Source: Agromyces salentinus (GTDB taxonomy: Bacteria; Actinomycetota; Actinomycetes; Actinomycetales; Microbacteriaceae). Taken from it: a DNA stretch of 64,000 nt. Below, one piece after another: positions 36,564 to 44,462 of the stretch (within the stretch, counting starts at the first letter, position 1; every line of letters begins with the position of its first letter). The stretch covers positions 62,001 through 126,000 of the forward strand of contig NZ_WBIR01000006.1 in the NCBI RefSeq assembly GCF_009749395.1, given 5' to 3'. The notes under the pieces were generated by a model. It was not told the origin of the DNA. It saw only the letters and a list, made by a program, of their open reading frames with translations, and did not search any database. A program made the position numbers and the translations under genes.

Positions 36564-37850
36564 ACGCTCGAGGATGAGACCGACGCGAACGACGCTCCCG
36601 CTTCGACGGACCGTCGCGCCGCGGCATCCGGCCCACGCCTCGTTTGGTTGATCGGCCCAGCGCTCGTCGCGGGAGTCGCCTACCTCGACCCGGGCAACGT
36701 CGCGAGCAACATGACCGCCGGCGCGCAGTACGGGTACCTGCTCGTGTGGGTCGTCGTCATCGGCAACGTCATGGCCTGGCTCATCCAGTACCTCTCGGCC
36801 AAGCTCGGCGTGGTCACCGGCAAGAGCCTGCCCGAGGTGCTCGGCGAGCGCATCGGCAACCGGTGGGGCCGTCGCGCGTACTGGCTGCAGGCCGAGGCCG
36901 TGGCGATGGCCACCGACATCGCCGAGGTCATCGGCGGCGCCGTGGCGCTCAACCTGCTCTTCGGCGTGCCGCTCGTCTGGGGCGGCCTCATCACCGGCAC
37001 CGTGTCGCTCGTGCTGCTCGTGATCCAGTCACGACGCGGCGCGCGCCCGTTCGAGTTCGTCATCATCGGGCTGCTCGTCATCATCGCCGTCGGCTTCAGC
37101 GTCGGCGTGCTCGTCGCGCCGCCCGACCCGGCCGGCGTGCTCGGCGGACTGGTGCCGCGCTTCGAGGACGCCAACTCGGTGCTGCTGGCCGCGTCCATCC
37201 TCGGCGCGACGATCATGCCGCACGCGATCTACGCGCACTCGGCGCTCGCGCGCGATCGCTTCGCCCCGAGGCACCGCACGGCGGCGCGCAGCATCCCGAC
37301 CTCGCGCCTGCTCACCGCCACCCGCTGGGACGTGACGATCGCCATGGCCATCGCCGGCACCGTGAACCTCTGCATCCTGCTGCTGGCGGCGGCGAACCTC
37401 GCCGGCGTCGAGGGCACCGACAGCCTCGAGGGCGCCTACGCCGCGCTGCAGGTCTCCCTGGGGCCGGTCATCGCGACGCTCTTCGCGGTGGGCCTGCTCG
37501 CGTCGGGACTCGCGTCGACCTCGGTCGGCGCCTACGCGGGTGCCGAGATCATGCACGGGCTGCTGCGCGTGCGCGTGCCGCTGCTCGCCCGGCGCCTCGT
37601 GACGCTCATCCCCGCGCTCGCGATCCTGGCGCTCGGCTTCGACCCCACGCTGTCGCTCGTGCTGAGCCAGGTCGTGCTGAGCTTCGGGATCCCGTTCGCG
37701 CTCATCCCCCTGATCTCGGTCACGGCCAAGCGGGGGGTGCTCGGCCGGTACGCCAATCATTGGGCGACCACCGGGGCAGGCATCGCGGCATCCGTGTTCC
37801 TCATCACGCTCAACGGGGTGCTGCTCTGGCTCGTGTTCACGGGGGCGTGA
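36555..37850 (+). CDS. mntH: Nramp-family divalent metal (Mn2+/Fe2+) transporter
   Basis: A 431-residue Nramp transporter with about 11 helices. Helix 1 carries YLDPGNVASNMTAGAQYGY, where the DPGN motif holds the metal-binding Asp and Asn. Helix 6 carries LGATIMPHAIYAHS, with the conserved metal-site segment MPHxxY. It takes up manganese or iron with protons. The ATG at 36555 is chosen over 36528 because TACGGT is 6 nt upstream and the upstream codons lie inside operator 1 and the -10. Regulation by the MntR-like protein encoded at 41763 is the likely control. Confidence 0.92.
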   Translation: MPKTLEDETDANDAPASTDRRAAASGPRLVWLIGPALVAGVAYLDPGNVASNMTAGAQYGYLLVWVVVIGNVMAWLIQYLSAKLGVVTGKSLPEVLGERIGNRWGRRAYWLQAEAVAMATDIAEVIGGAVALNLLFGVPLVWGGLITGTVSLVLLVIQSRRGARPFEFVIIGLLVIIAVGFSVGVLVAPPDPAGVLGGLVPRFEDANSVLLAASILGATIMPHAIYAHSALARDRFAPRHRTAARSIPTSRLLTATRWDVTIAMAIAGTVNLCILLLAAANLAGVEGTDSLEGAYAALQVSLGPVIATLFAVGLLASGLASTSVGAYAGAEIMHGLLRVRVPLLARRLVTLIPALAILALGFDPTLSLVLSQVVLSFGIPFALIPLISVTAKRGVLGRYANHWATTGAGIAASVFLITLNGVLLWLVFTGA

Positions 37851-37894
37851 GGCCTGCCCTGCGACGAGGGCTGCGACCAGTCGTCGGCGCTCGC

Positions 37895-37900
37895 TATCGT
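37895..37900 (+). promoter_or_regulatory. -10 box TATCGT, leaderless start of the esterase
   Basis: TATCGT, 6 nt, then the ATG at 37907. Confidence 0.5.
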
Positions 37901-37906
37901 GAGCGG

Positions 37907-38800
37907 ATGATCGATCGAGCGCCGACCCAGGCCGATCTCGTCGCGATGCTCGCGAGGGGCGACGACCTGCCGCCCGAACTCGCCACGCAACAGGAGCCCG
38001 ACGCGGCATCCGGCCTGGAGTCGGACCTCGACGCGCGCGGCGACCTGGTGTACACCGACATCGCATACGCGAGGCCCGGCGGCTTCCGCCCGCTCGTGCT
38101 GGACCTGCGCGTGCCGCCGGGCGACGGCCCCGTTCCGGTCGTGCTGTACCTGCACGGCGGGGCCTTCCTCTGGGGCAGCCACCACGGCCCGCTCTTCGGT
38201 GTCGCCGAGGCGCTGGCCGACAAAGGCATCGCGACGGCGAGCGCCCAGTACCGACTGTCGGGCGAGGCGCCGTTCCCCGCGAACCTGCACGACGTGCATG
38301 CGGCGCTCCGCTGGCTGCGGGTCGTCGGGCCGGAGCTCGGACTCGACCCCGACCGCATCGGCGCCATGGGCGAATCCGCCGGCGGGTTCCTGGCCTGCTT
38401 CGCCGGCATGCGCCTCACGGACCCCGCTCTCGTCGGCCGGGTCGGCCTCCTCGGAGTCGAAGCCCGCGTCGAGGCGGTCGTCGGTTGGTACTCGTACACC
38501 GGGTCGGCGCTCGAGGAGCACCCCGATCCGGCGGTCGCCTCGTGGGCCTCGCCGCGAAGCCATGTCACGCCGGATGCCGCACCCATGCTCCTTCTCCACG
38601 GCGACGCCGACGGCATGGGCATGGAGCACAGCTCCGACCTCGTCGAGGCGCTCACCGCGGCCGGGGTCGAAGCGGAGTTCTCGCCCGTGGCCGGTGCCGA
38701 TCACGTCTTCGCCGGCGTCGATCCGGCACCGGTCGTCGCGGCGACGGCCGCGTACTTCGCCGAGCGACTCGACGCCCGCCCTCGGTCGCGCTCGAACTGA
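37907..38800 (+). CDS. Alpha/beta-hydrolase of the HSL (hormone-sensitive lipase) type
   Basis: A 297-residue esterase-like enzyme. The oxyanion-hole HGGA is at residues 83-86 and the nucleophile is Ser157 in GESAGG. The acid is probably in the LHGDADGMGMEHS segment and the catalytic His is in GADHVF near residue 265. The N-terminal cap region is short. Carboxylesterase activity on small esters is expected; the natural substrate is unknown. No signal peptide. It stands alone, 56 bp after the Nramp gene with its own promoter. Confidence 0.83.
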   Translation: MIDRAPTQADLVAMLARGDDLPPELATQQEPDAASGLESDLDARGDLVYTDIAYARPGGFRPLVLDLRVPPGDGPVPVVLYLHGGAFLWGSHHGPLFGVAEALADKGIATASAQYRLSGEAPFPANLHDVHAALRWLRVVGPELGLDPDRIGAMGESAGGFLACFAGMRLTDPALVGRVGLLGVEARVEAVVGWYSYTGSALEEHPDPAVASWASPRSHVTPDAAPMLLLHGDADGMGMEHSSDLVEALTAAGVEAEFSPVAGADHVFAGVDPAPVVAATAAYFAERLDARPRSRSN

Positions 38801-38998
38801 GGCGGCGGACGCCCATCGCTCGGGTCCGACGGGCCGGCAGCGAGGCGGCGGTGAACCGCGCTGAGCCGGCAGTGCGCCGCCCGCTGGTCGTGTCCGCCGG
38901 GCGCATCGCCGGGCATGGGACCACCCCGGGTCGCCGGCACGGAAATGCGGCGCCCGGGGCGGTCGTCTCTCATCCGCGACGACGCCGCGGACGGTCTC

Positions 38999-41563
38999 TC
39001 AGCGACGCGTGAAGTCGTGCGTCCAGACGGACGTGGCTCCTTCCGCGATCGCATGGCCGGGGGTCGGCACGGCGGTCACCGTGACGGTCCCGTCGACGGT
39101 GACCTTGCCGTTGGGCGAGGTCACGAGCACGCCGTCGACGTAGTAGTCGATCCCCGCGACGTCCTTCGGGACCTGCACCTCGTCCTTGCCGGACTTCGGG
39201 CGGTCCTTGAACTTCGGCTCGCCGGGTACGACCGGGGTCGTCGCGATCGGCACGTCGGCCCAGTCGAGATCGCTCGCGAGGTAGTACGACGTGTACGCGG
39301 GCTGGTTGTACGTCGTCTGCTGACGCGCGGTCTCGACGCGGTACTGCGGGTCGTGCATGAGCGTCGTCAGCTTGTGCGTCGTGAGCTCGGTCGTCGTGTA
39401 GATGCGCAGCGCGCTCGAGTCGGCGGTGCGCACGAAGAGCTCCTCGCGCCAGTCGCCGAGCACGTCGGCGACGAGCGACGGGTTGCCCTTGGTGCCGTTG
39501 TTGGTGAGCGTGCCCGTCGCCGTGAGCAGGTTGCCACGGGTCCATTCGTCGATGGTCGGCGTCTGGGTGCCGCTGCCGTTCACGATCTGCGTGGTGAGGT
39601 CGCCCGTCCAGCGGATCGACATGTTCGTGCCGGGCGTGGCAGTCGAGAGGATCTCGCCGGTCGCGCTCAGGAGGCCGCTGGCCTCGGTGCCGCCCGGCAT
39701 GCTCGACCAGACCTCGATTCCGGGCACGTCGGCCCGGACGTCGCCGATCATCGCGCGGCCGGTGTCGCGCCCGGAGTACGCGCCGAAGATCGCCTCGCCG
39801 CTCGCGGCATCCCGCAGTACCGAACCGTAGGGGGCGGACGTGCCGCCCTCGTGCGCGGTCCAGATCTCGACGCCCGCCCGCGCCGGGTCGATGTCGGTGA
39901 CGTGCATCGCGTCGCCGTGGCCCAGGCGCACGGTCGCGCCGGGGCTCGCGCTGCCCGCGGGCAGCTCGTCGAACGAGCTGTAGAGCAGGCTGCCGTCGTC
40001 GTCGATCGTCGCCGAGCCGTAGACGAGCTCCTGCTTCCCGTCGGCATCGACGTCGGCGAAGCTGAGGGAGTGGTCGCCCTGCGTGGTGAGGGTCGCGAAC
40101 TCGGGGTCCGTGCCGTCGCGCCCGTGGGGCGAGTCGTTGAACGGGTTCGTCATCGGCACGTGCCCGCTGTCGACGAGCCATCGCTGGCTCAGGCTCTCGC
40201 CGTCCCAGTCGTAGGCGGCGACCGTCGAGCGGGTGTAGTAGCCGCGGGCGAACACCGCCGAGGGGTGCTCCCCGTCGAGGTATCCGACGCCGGAGAGGAA
40301 CCGGTCGACGCGGTTGCCCGGCTCGATGCGGGCCATGGCGTAGTCGCCCCAGAGCAGGCCGTCGTCGCCGCGACCGGGCTCGTAGTCGACCGTCTGCAGC
40401 TCCTCACCCGTGGCGCTGTCGAAGACCGTGAGGTACTCGGGCCCGTCGACGATGAAGCCCTCGAAGTTGCGCAGCACGTTGCGGGTGCTGCGGGCCGGGG
40501 CGTAGACGTCGATGAAGTGGTCGACGAGCTCCTCCGCGCTCTCGCGCGACAGCGGGTACTCGTGCGTGACCGGGATGCCGAACGCCTGCTCGAGCGTCGC
40601 GGGCCAGTTGCCCGCGACGACCTCGGGGTGCTCGGTCCAGCCCTGGAACATCTCGACGAGGTGCTCCTCGTAGTCGGCCGCGCTGAGACGGTAGTCGTCG
40701 TCGTTCGCGTAGCCCGCCGCGACGTCCTCCTCCGGCAGCGTGACGTAGGACTCGCTCGCGACCGAGCCGTCGGCCGCGTAGCGGATCGACTTCGTGCCCG
40801 GTGCGGTCTTCAACATCGTCTCGGACCGGCCGTCGCCGTCGAAGTCGTAGACGAGGAACTGCGTGTAGTGCGCACCCGCACGGATGTTCACGCCCAGGTC
40901 GAGGCGGTTCAGCAGCGTGCCGTCGAGCTCGTACGTGTCGAGGAAGACCGTGCCCGTGTACCCGACCTGCGAGACGTCCTTCGAGTTCGACGGGTCCCAC
41001 TTCACGACGACCTCGTAGGCGCCGTCGCCGTCGACGTCGCCCACCGAGACGTCGTTCGCCGCGTACGTGAACGCCTCCCCCTTGGGCGTCACGCCGTCGG
41101 CCGGCTTCTGCAGCGGCAGGTCGTGGAAGCCCTGCGCCCACGCGGACACCGCAGCGGATGCCGCGAGCTCGATGCCGTTGACCACGGGGGCGACGGTGTA
41201 CTCGGCGTCGGCCGTGCCCGCGGCATCCGCGTAGTTCGTGCTGTCGGTGACGACGGCGATGCGCTCCCCGTCCCGATAGACGGCGAAGTCGGGGCCGGCG
41301 AGTCCGGTGTCGGTGGCGCCGGTCGCCTCCGTCGTGAGGAGGCGCCAGCTGAGGAACACGCCCTCGTCCGTCGAGACGGCGACGAGGCCGCGGTCGAGGG
41401 CCTCGAGCTGCGGGGTGCCGTGGGCGCCGGCGGCCTGCGCGCCCTGCACGTGCGCGGCCTGCGCTTTGGGCTGCGCCTGCGCGGGCTGGGCGACGCCGAC
41501 GGCCAGGCAGCCCGCGGCGACGACCGCCAGCGCAGCGCGGAACGGATGGGTACCGAGATTCAT
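38999..41563 (-). CDS. Secreted rhamnogalacturonan lyase (PL11 family)
   Basis: An 854-residue secreted enzyme. The signal peptide (residues 1-30, ending AQA before QPKAQ) is followed by a short Ala/Gln-rich linker. An N-terminal beta-sandwich with GTPQLEALDRGLVAVSTDEG (cited in part) is typical of YesW/YesX-like lyases. The rest is an eight-bladed propeller with repeated calcium-type loops (DVDGDGAYEVVVKWD, DFDGDGRSETMLKTAPG, DVDADGKQELVYG). It should cleave the rhamnogalacturonan I backbone of pectin. The C-terminal 80 residues form a small extra beta domain (PNGKVTVDGTVTVTAV). No other pectin genes are near. The ATG follows GAGAAGGATTCGAAG. Confidence 0.88.
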   Translation of the reverse strand: MNLGTHPFRAALAVVAAGCLAVGVAQPAQAQPKAQAAHVQGAQAAGAHGTPQLEALDRGLVAVSTDEGVFLSWRLLTTEATGATDTGLAGPDFAVYRDGERIAVVTDSTNYADAAGTADAEYTVAPVVNGIELAASAAVSAWAQGFHDLPLQKPADGVTPKGEAFTYAANDVSVGDVDGDGAYEVVVKWDPSNSKDVSQVGYTGTVFLDTYELDGTLLNRLDLGVNIRAGAHYTQFLVYDFDGDGRSETMLKTAPGTKSIRYAADGSVASESYVTLPEEDVAAGYANDDDYRLSAADYEEHLVEMFQGWTEHPEVVAGNWPATLEQAFGIPVTHEYPLSRESAEELVDHFIDVYAPARSTRNVLRNFEGFIVDGPEYLTVFDSATGEELQTVDYEPGRGDDGLLWGDYAMARIEPGNRVDRFLSGVGYLDGEHPSAVFARGYYTRSTVAAYDWDGESLSQRWLVDSGHVPMTNPFNDSPHGRDGTDPEFATLTTQGDHSLSFADVDADGKQELVYGSATIDDDGSLLYSSFDELPAGSASPGATVRLGHGDAMHVTDIDPARAGVEIWTAHEGGTSAPYGSVLRDAASGEAIFGAYSGRDTGRAMIGDVRADVPGIEVWSSMPGGTEASGLLSATGEILSTATPGTNMSIRWTGDLTTQIVNGSGTQTPTIDEWTRGNLLTATGTLTNNGTKGNPSLVADVLGDWREELFVRTADSSALRIYTTTELTTHKLTTLMHDPQYRVETARQQTTYNQPAYTSYYLASDLDWADVPIATTPVVPGEPKFKDRPKSGKDEVQVPKDVAGIDYYVDGVLVTSPNGKVTVDGTVTVTAVPTPGHAIAEGATSVWTHDFTRR

Positions 41564-41595
41564 CTTCGAATCCTTCTCTGGGCCGAGGCCCGTTG

Positions 41596-41609
41596 GGATA
41601 ACGCTTTCC
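41596..41609. promoter_or_regulatory. LacI-type operator GGATAACGCTTTCC upstream of the PL11 lyase
   Basis: A 14-bp pseudo-palindrome around CG, placed just downstream of the lyase -10 box where bound repressor would block initiation. It shares AACGCTT with the operator at 3268-3281. Confidence 0.4.
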
Positions 41610-41620
41610 GTGCGTGACCG

Positions 41621-41649
41621 AACCTAACCCCCGTTCGAGGGAGGGTCAA
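41621..41649 (-). promoter_or_regulatory. Promoter of the PL11 lyase (TTGACC, 17 bp, TAGGTT)
   Basis: On the minus strand TTGACC (41649-41644) and TAGGTT (41626-41621) are separated by exactly 17 bp, a good housekeeping sigma-factor promoter about 55 bp before the start codon. Confidence 0.65.
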
Positions 41650-41749
41650 GACGAAACGGTCAAATTGACACGATTCAGTGCCTGCTCGGGCGTGGTCCGG
41701 TGCCGCCGCCCGGCCGCCGCACGGCAGCGGACGCCGCCGACCCGCCCGG

Positions 41750-41755
41750 TATCCT
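41750..41755 (+). promoter_or_regulatory. -10 box TATCCT, leaderless start of the MntR-like gene
   Basis: TATCCT, 7 nt, then the ATG at 41763. Confidence 0.55.
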
Positions 41756-41762
41756 GAACCCG

Positions 41763-42425
41763 ATGCCAGCCACCAGCAGCCCCGCGATCGAGGACTACCT
41801 CAAGACGGTGTACGCCCACACCGAGTGGCAGCCCGACCCGATCACGCCGAAGGCGCTCGCCGACAAGCTCGGCATCGCCCCCTCGTCGGTCACCGAGATG
41901 GTCAAGAAGATGGCGGCGCAGGGCCTCATCTCCCACGTTCCCTACGGTCCGCTGCGTCTCACGGATGCCGGGCGCGTGCGCGCGCTCGCCGTCGTGCGCC
42001 GGCACCGCCTCATCGAGACCTGGCTCGTGAGCGAGATGGGCTATCGCTGGGACGAGGTGCACGACGAGGCGGAGGTCCTCGAGCACTCGCTCAGCGACCG
42101 GCTCCTCGAGGCGATCGACGACCGCCTCGGCCGCCCGACCCGCGATCCGCACGGCGACGCGATCCCCGGCGCCGACGGCGCGGTGCCCAGCGAGCCGTTC
42201 CTGCTGCTGGCCGATGCGCAGCCGGGCCACGCCGGACGCGTCATCCGCATCAGCGACCGCGACCCCGAGGTGCTGCGCGAGGTCGAGGGCCGCGGCATCC
42301 GCCCCGGAGTCGAGGTCACGGTGACGGATGCCGCGGCCGAGCGCGTGCGCGTGCGCGTGCGCGTCGACGGCGACGACGCCGACCTGTCGGGCGTGGTCGC
42401 CCGCGCCATCTGGGTCACCGCCTGA
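41763..42425 (+). CDS. mntR: DtxR-family metal-dependent regulator (MntR/IdeR type)
   Basis: A 220-residue three-domain regulator. The winged helix (residues 1-70) has IEDYLKTVYAHTEWQ and KALADKLGIAPSSVTEMVKKM (cited in part). The dimerisation and metal-binding domain (about 70-140) has RHRLIETWLVSEMGYRWDEVHDEAEVLEHSLSD (cited in part), containing the usual Cys/Met-Glu-His ligand positions (EMG, EVH, EHSLSD). An SH3-like/FeoA domain (about 150-220) follows. With Mn or Fe bound it should repress metal uptake genes. The pair of palindromes at the Nramp promoter 5 kb away is the obvious target. Mn versus Fe specificity is not certain. Confidence 0.85.
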   Translation: MPATSSPAIEDYLKTVYAHTEWQPDPITPKALADKLGIAPSSVTEMVKKMAAQGLISHVPYGPLRLTDAGRVRALAVVRRHRLIETWLVSEMGYRWDEVHDEAEVLEHSLSDRLLEAIDDRLGRPTRDPHGDAIPGADGAVPSEPFLLLADAQPGHAGRVIRISDRDPEVLREVEGRGIRPGVEVTVTDAAAERVRVRVRVDGDDADLSGVVARAIWVTA

Positions 42426-42488
42426 GCCGACGGGACGCGTGGCATCCGCTCGCCCGGCGGCCGTCATCGATCCGTGACCTCCGCCGCC

Positions 42489-42494
42489 TAGGGT
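42489..42494 (+). promoter_or_regulatory. -10 box TAGGGT, leaderless start of the NagD-like gene
   Basis: TAGGGT, 7 nt, then the ATG at 42502. Confidence 0.5.
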
Positions 42495-42501
42495 GGGACG
42501 C

Positions 42502-43299
42502 ATGGGACGACGTGAAGAGGTCGAGTGCTGGCTGACCGACATGGACGGCGTGCTCGTGCACGAGAACCACGCGCTGCCGGGCGCCGCTGAGCTGCTGCAG
42601 CAGTGGGAGGACGCCGGCACCCCCTACCTCGTGCTCACGAACAACTCGATCTTCACGGCGCGAGACCTGTCTGCGAGGCTGCGCTCGAGCGGGCTCAACG
42701 TGCCCGAGGATCGCATCTGGACCTCCGCGCTCGCGACGGCCGACTTCCTGAAGTCGCAGCTGCCCGGCGGCACCGCGTTCGTCATCGGCGAGGCCGGCAT
42801 CCTCACCGCGCTGCACGATGCCGGGTTCATCATGACCGAGACCGACCCCGATTTCGTCGTCGTCGGCGAGACCCGCAACTACTCGTTCGACGCGATCACG
42901 AAGGCGATCCGCCTCATCGGCAACGGCGCCCGGTTCATCGTCACGAATCCGGATGCCACGGGGCCGTCGGCCGACGGCCCCCTGCCCGCGACCGGGGCGA
43001 TCGCCGCGCTCATCACGAAGGCCACCGGCAGGGAGCCCTACGTCGTGGGCAAGCCGAACCCGATGATGTTCCGGTCGGCGCTGAACAAGATCGGCGCGCA
43101 CTCCGAGAACACGGCGATGATCGGTGACCGCATGGACACCGACATCGTCGCGGGCATCGAGGCCGGCCTGCACACGATCCTCGTGCTCACGGGCATCAGC
43201 GATCAGGCGGAGATCCAGAAGTATCCTTTCCGCCCCGACGAGATCCTGAGCGGCGTGCACGAGCTGTTGGGCGCCGAGCCGGTCGAGGTCGAGCTCTAG
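42502..43299 (+). CDS. HAD-IIA (NagD-like) phosphatase
   Basis: A 265-residue HAD hydrolase. Motif I DMDGVLVHE has the nucleophile Asp, motif II is VLTNNS, and the lysine motif lies near VGKPNPMMF. Motif IV is MIGDRMDTDIVAG. The C2-type cap between motifs II and III is typical of NagD/AraL phosphatases, which dephosphorylate nucleotides or sugar phosphates. The ATG at 42502 is selected by the TAGGGT box rather than the GTG nine bases earlier. It converges with the aldo/keto reductase; a CGGGTCG/CGACCCG hairpin (43304-43319) lies between them. Confidence 0.87.
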   Translation: MGRREEVECWLTDMDGVLVHENHALPGAAELLQQWEDAGTPYLVLTNNSIFTARDLSARLRSSGLNVPEDRIWTSALATADFLKSQLPGGTAFVIGEAGILTALHDAGFIMTETDPDFVVVGETRNYSFDAITKAIRLIGNGARFIVTNPDATGPSADGPLPATGAIAALITKATGREPYVVGKPNPMMFRSALNKIGAHSENTAMIGDRMDTDIVAGIEAGLHTILVLTGISDQAEIQKYPFRPDEILSGVHELLGAEPVEVEL

Positions 43300-43303
43300 C
43301 GAG

Positions 43304-43319
43304 CGGGTCGCCCGACCCG
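43304..43319. terminator. Short hairpin between convergent genes
   Basis: CGGGTCG and CGACCCG pair across 2 nt between the NagD-like stop (43299) and the aldo/keto reductase stop (43331). The loop is too tight for the full 7 bp, so the stem would be about 6 bp. Confidence 0.35.
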
Positions 43320-43330
43320 GCCGTGTTCGC

Positions 43331-44338
43331 TCAGGCCGCGGCGCGCGCCTCCTCGGGCTCGGCGTCCAGCCGCTCCCGCAGCACCGGGTCGAGGTCGAGG
43401 TCGGCCGCGCCGAGGACCTCCTCGAGCTGCGCCATGGTCGACGGCCCGGCGACGGGGATGGCGGGCACCTCGCGCCCGAGCATCCACGCGAGGGCGACCT
43501 GGTTCGGTGTCGCGCCGGCCTCGCGGGCGACCTCGTGGAGCAGGCGGATGCGCGCGTGCGTGGTCGGGTGGTCGACGCCGCCCCAGAGCGTCTTGTCCGA
43601 CCGGGTGAGCGCACCCTGGTGCAGCGGCGAGTACGCGGTCACGGCCAGGGGCGGACGACCGTCGACGCCGGTGGATGCCGCGTACGAGAGCAGCTCCGGC
43701 GTGACGAAGTTCTGCCGGCCGAGCTTGGGCGCGGGGTAGATGTAGCTGTACTGCTGCTGCACGAGCCCGTACGGCGCGACGCCCTGGCGGATCGCCTCCT
43801 CCCGCGCCTCGACGATGCGCCAGAGTGCGACGTTGGAGATGCCGGAGATGCCGATGAGGCCCTCGTCCTGGAGCGCGCCGAACGCGCCGACGGTCTCGGC
43901 CAGCGGGGTCTCGAGATCGTCGACGTGACCGTAGACGACGTCGAGGTGGTCGACGCCGAGGTGCCGGGCGCTCTCGCGGACCTCGCGGTCGACGGTCGCG
44001 GCGCCGAGTCCCTCGAAGTTCGTCGGCGGCGTGTTGGACAGCGGCAGCTTCGGGTCCGCCTTTCCGGCGCCCACCTTGGTCGCGATGCGCAGCCCGCCGG
44101 GGCGGCCGCGGCTCGCGAGCCAGCGGCCGATGACGTCCTCGCTGTCGCGGCCGTAGCCGAGGCCCCAGTGGTTGTAGTTGTTGGCGGTGTCGATGAAGGT
44201 GCCCCCGGCCTCGACGAAGCGGTCGAGGAGCGCGAACGAGGTCGCCTCGTCGATCCTGGTTCCCATGTACATGGTCCCGAGGCAGATGGTCGAGACGTCG
44301 AATGCCGTGCGGCCGTTGCCGATGGTGCGGTATCGCAT
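43331..44338 (-). CDS. Aldo/keto reductase
   Basis: A 335-residue NADPH-dependent oxidoreductase with the AKR tetrad in place: Asp50 and Tyr55 (FIDTANNYNHWG), Lys88 (IATKVG) and His near residue 139 (VVYGHVDD). The cofactor-binding end has IPVAGPSTMAQLEEVL. Substrate unknown. The ATG at 44338 has a clear GGAGGAACCAC ribosome site. It is divergent from a MocR regulator, and MocR proteins commonly control their divergent neighbour. Some AKRs reduce pyridoxal, so a vitamin B6 link is possible but speculative. Confidence 0.87.
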   Translation of the reverse strand: MRYRTIGNGRTAFDVSTICLGTMYMGTRIDEATSFALLDRFVEAGGTFIDTANNYNHWGLGYGRDSEDVIGRWLASRGRPGGLRIATKVGAGKADPKLPLSNTPPTNFEGLGAATVDREVRESARHLGVDHLDVVYGHVDDLETPLAETVGAFGALQDEGLIGISGISNVALWRIVEAREEAIRQGVAPYGLVQQQYSYIYPAPKLGRQNFVTPELLSYAASTGVDGRPPLAVTAYSPLHQGALTRSDKTLWGGVDHPTTHARIRLLHEVAREAGATPNQVALAWMLGREVPAIPVAGPSTMAQLEEVLGAADLDLDPVLRERLDAEPEEARAAA

Positions 44339-44413
44339 GTGGTTCCTCCGTGATGTCCGATGACGCGTCGGCGTCCTCTCACGGTCGAAGGTATGCGGGG
44401 ATCGGCCCGGGCG

Positions 44414-44452
44414 TACACTCCAATCAAGCCCCATCCGACCAGACCAATCGAG
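44414..44452 (+). promoter_or_regulatory. MocR promoter region with direct repeats
   Basis: TACACT (44414-44419) is a possible -10. CCAATCAAG (44420-44428) and CCAATCGAG (44444-44452) are near-identical direct repeats 24 bp apart. MocR/PdxR proteins are known to bind direct repeats in the divergent gap they share with their target. Confidence 0.45.
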
Positions 44453-44462
44453 GAGTGAGCGG

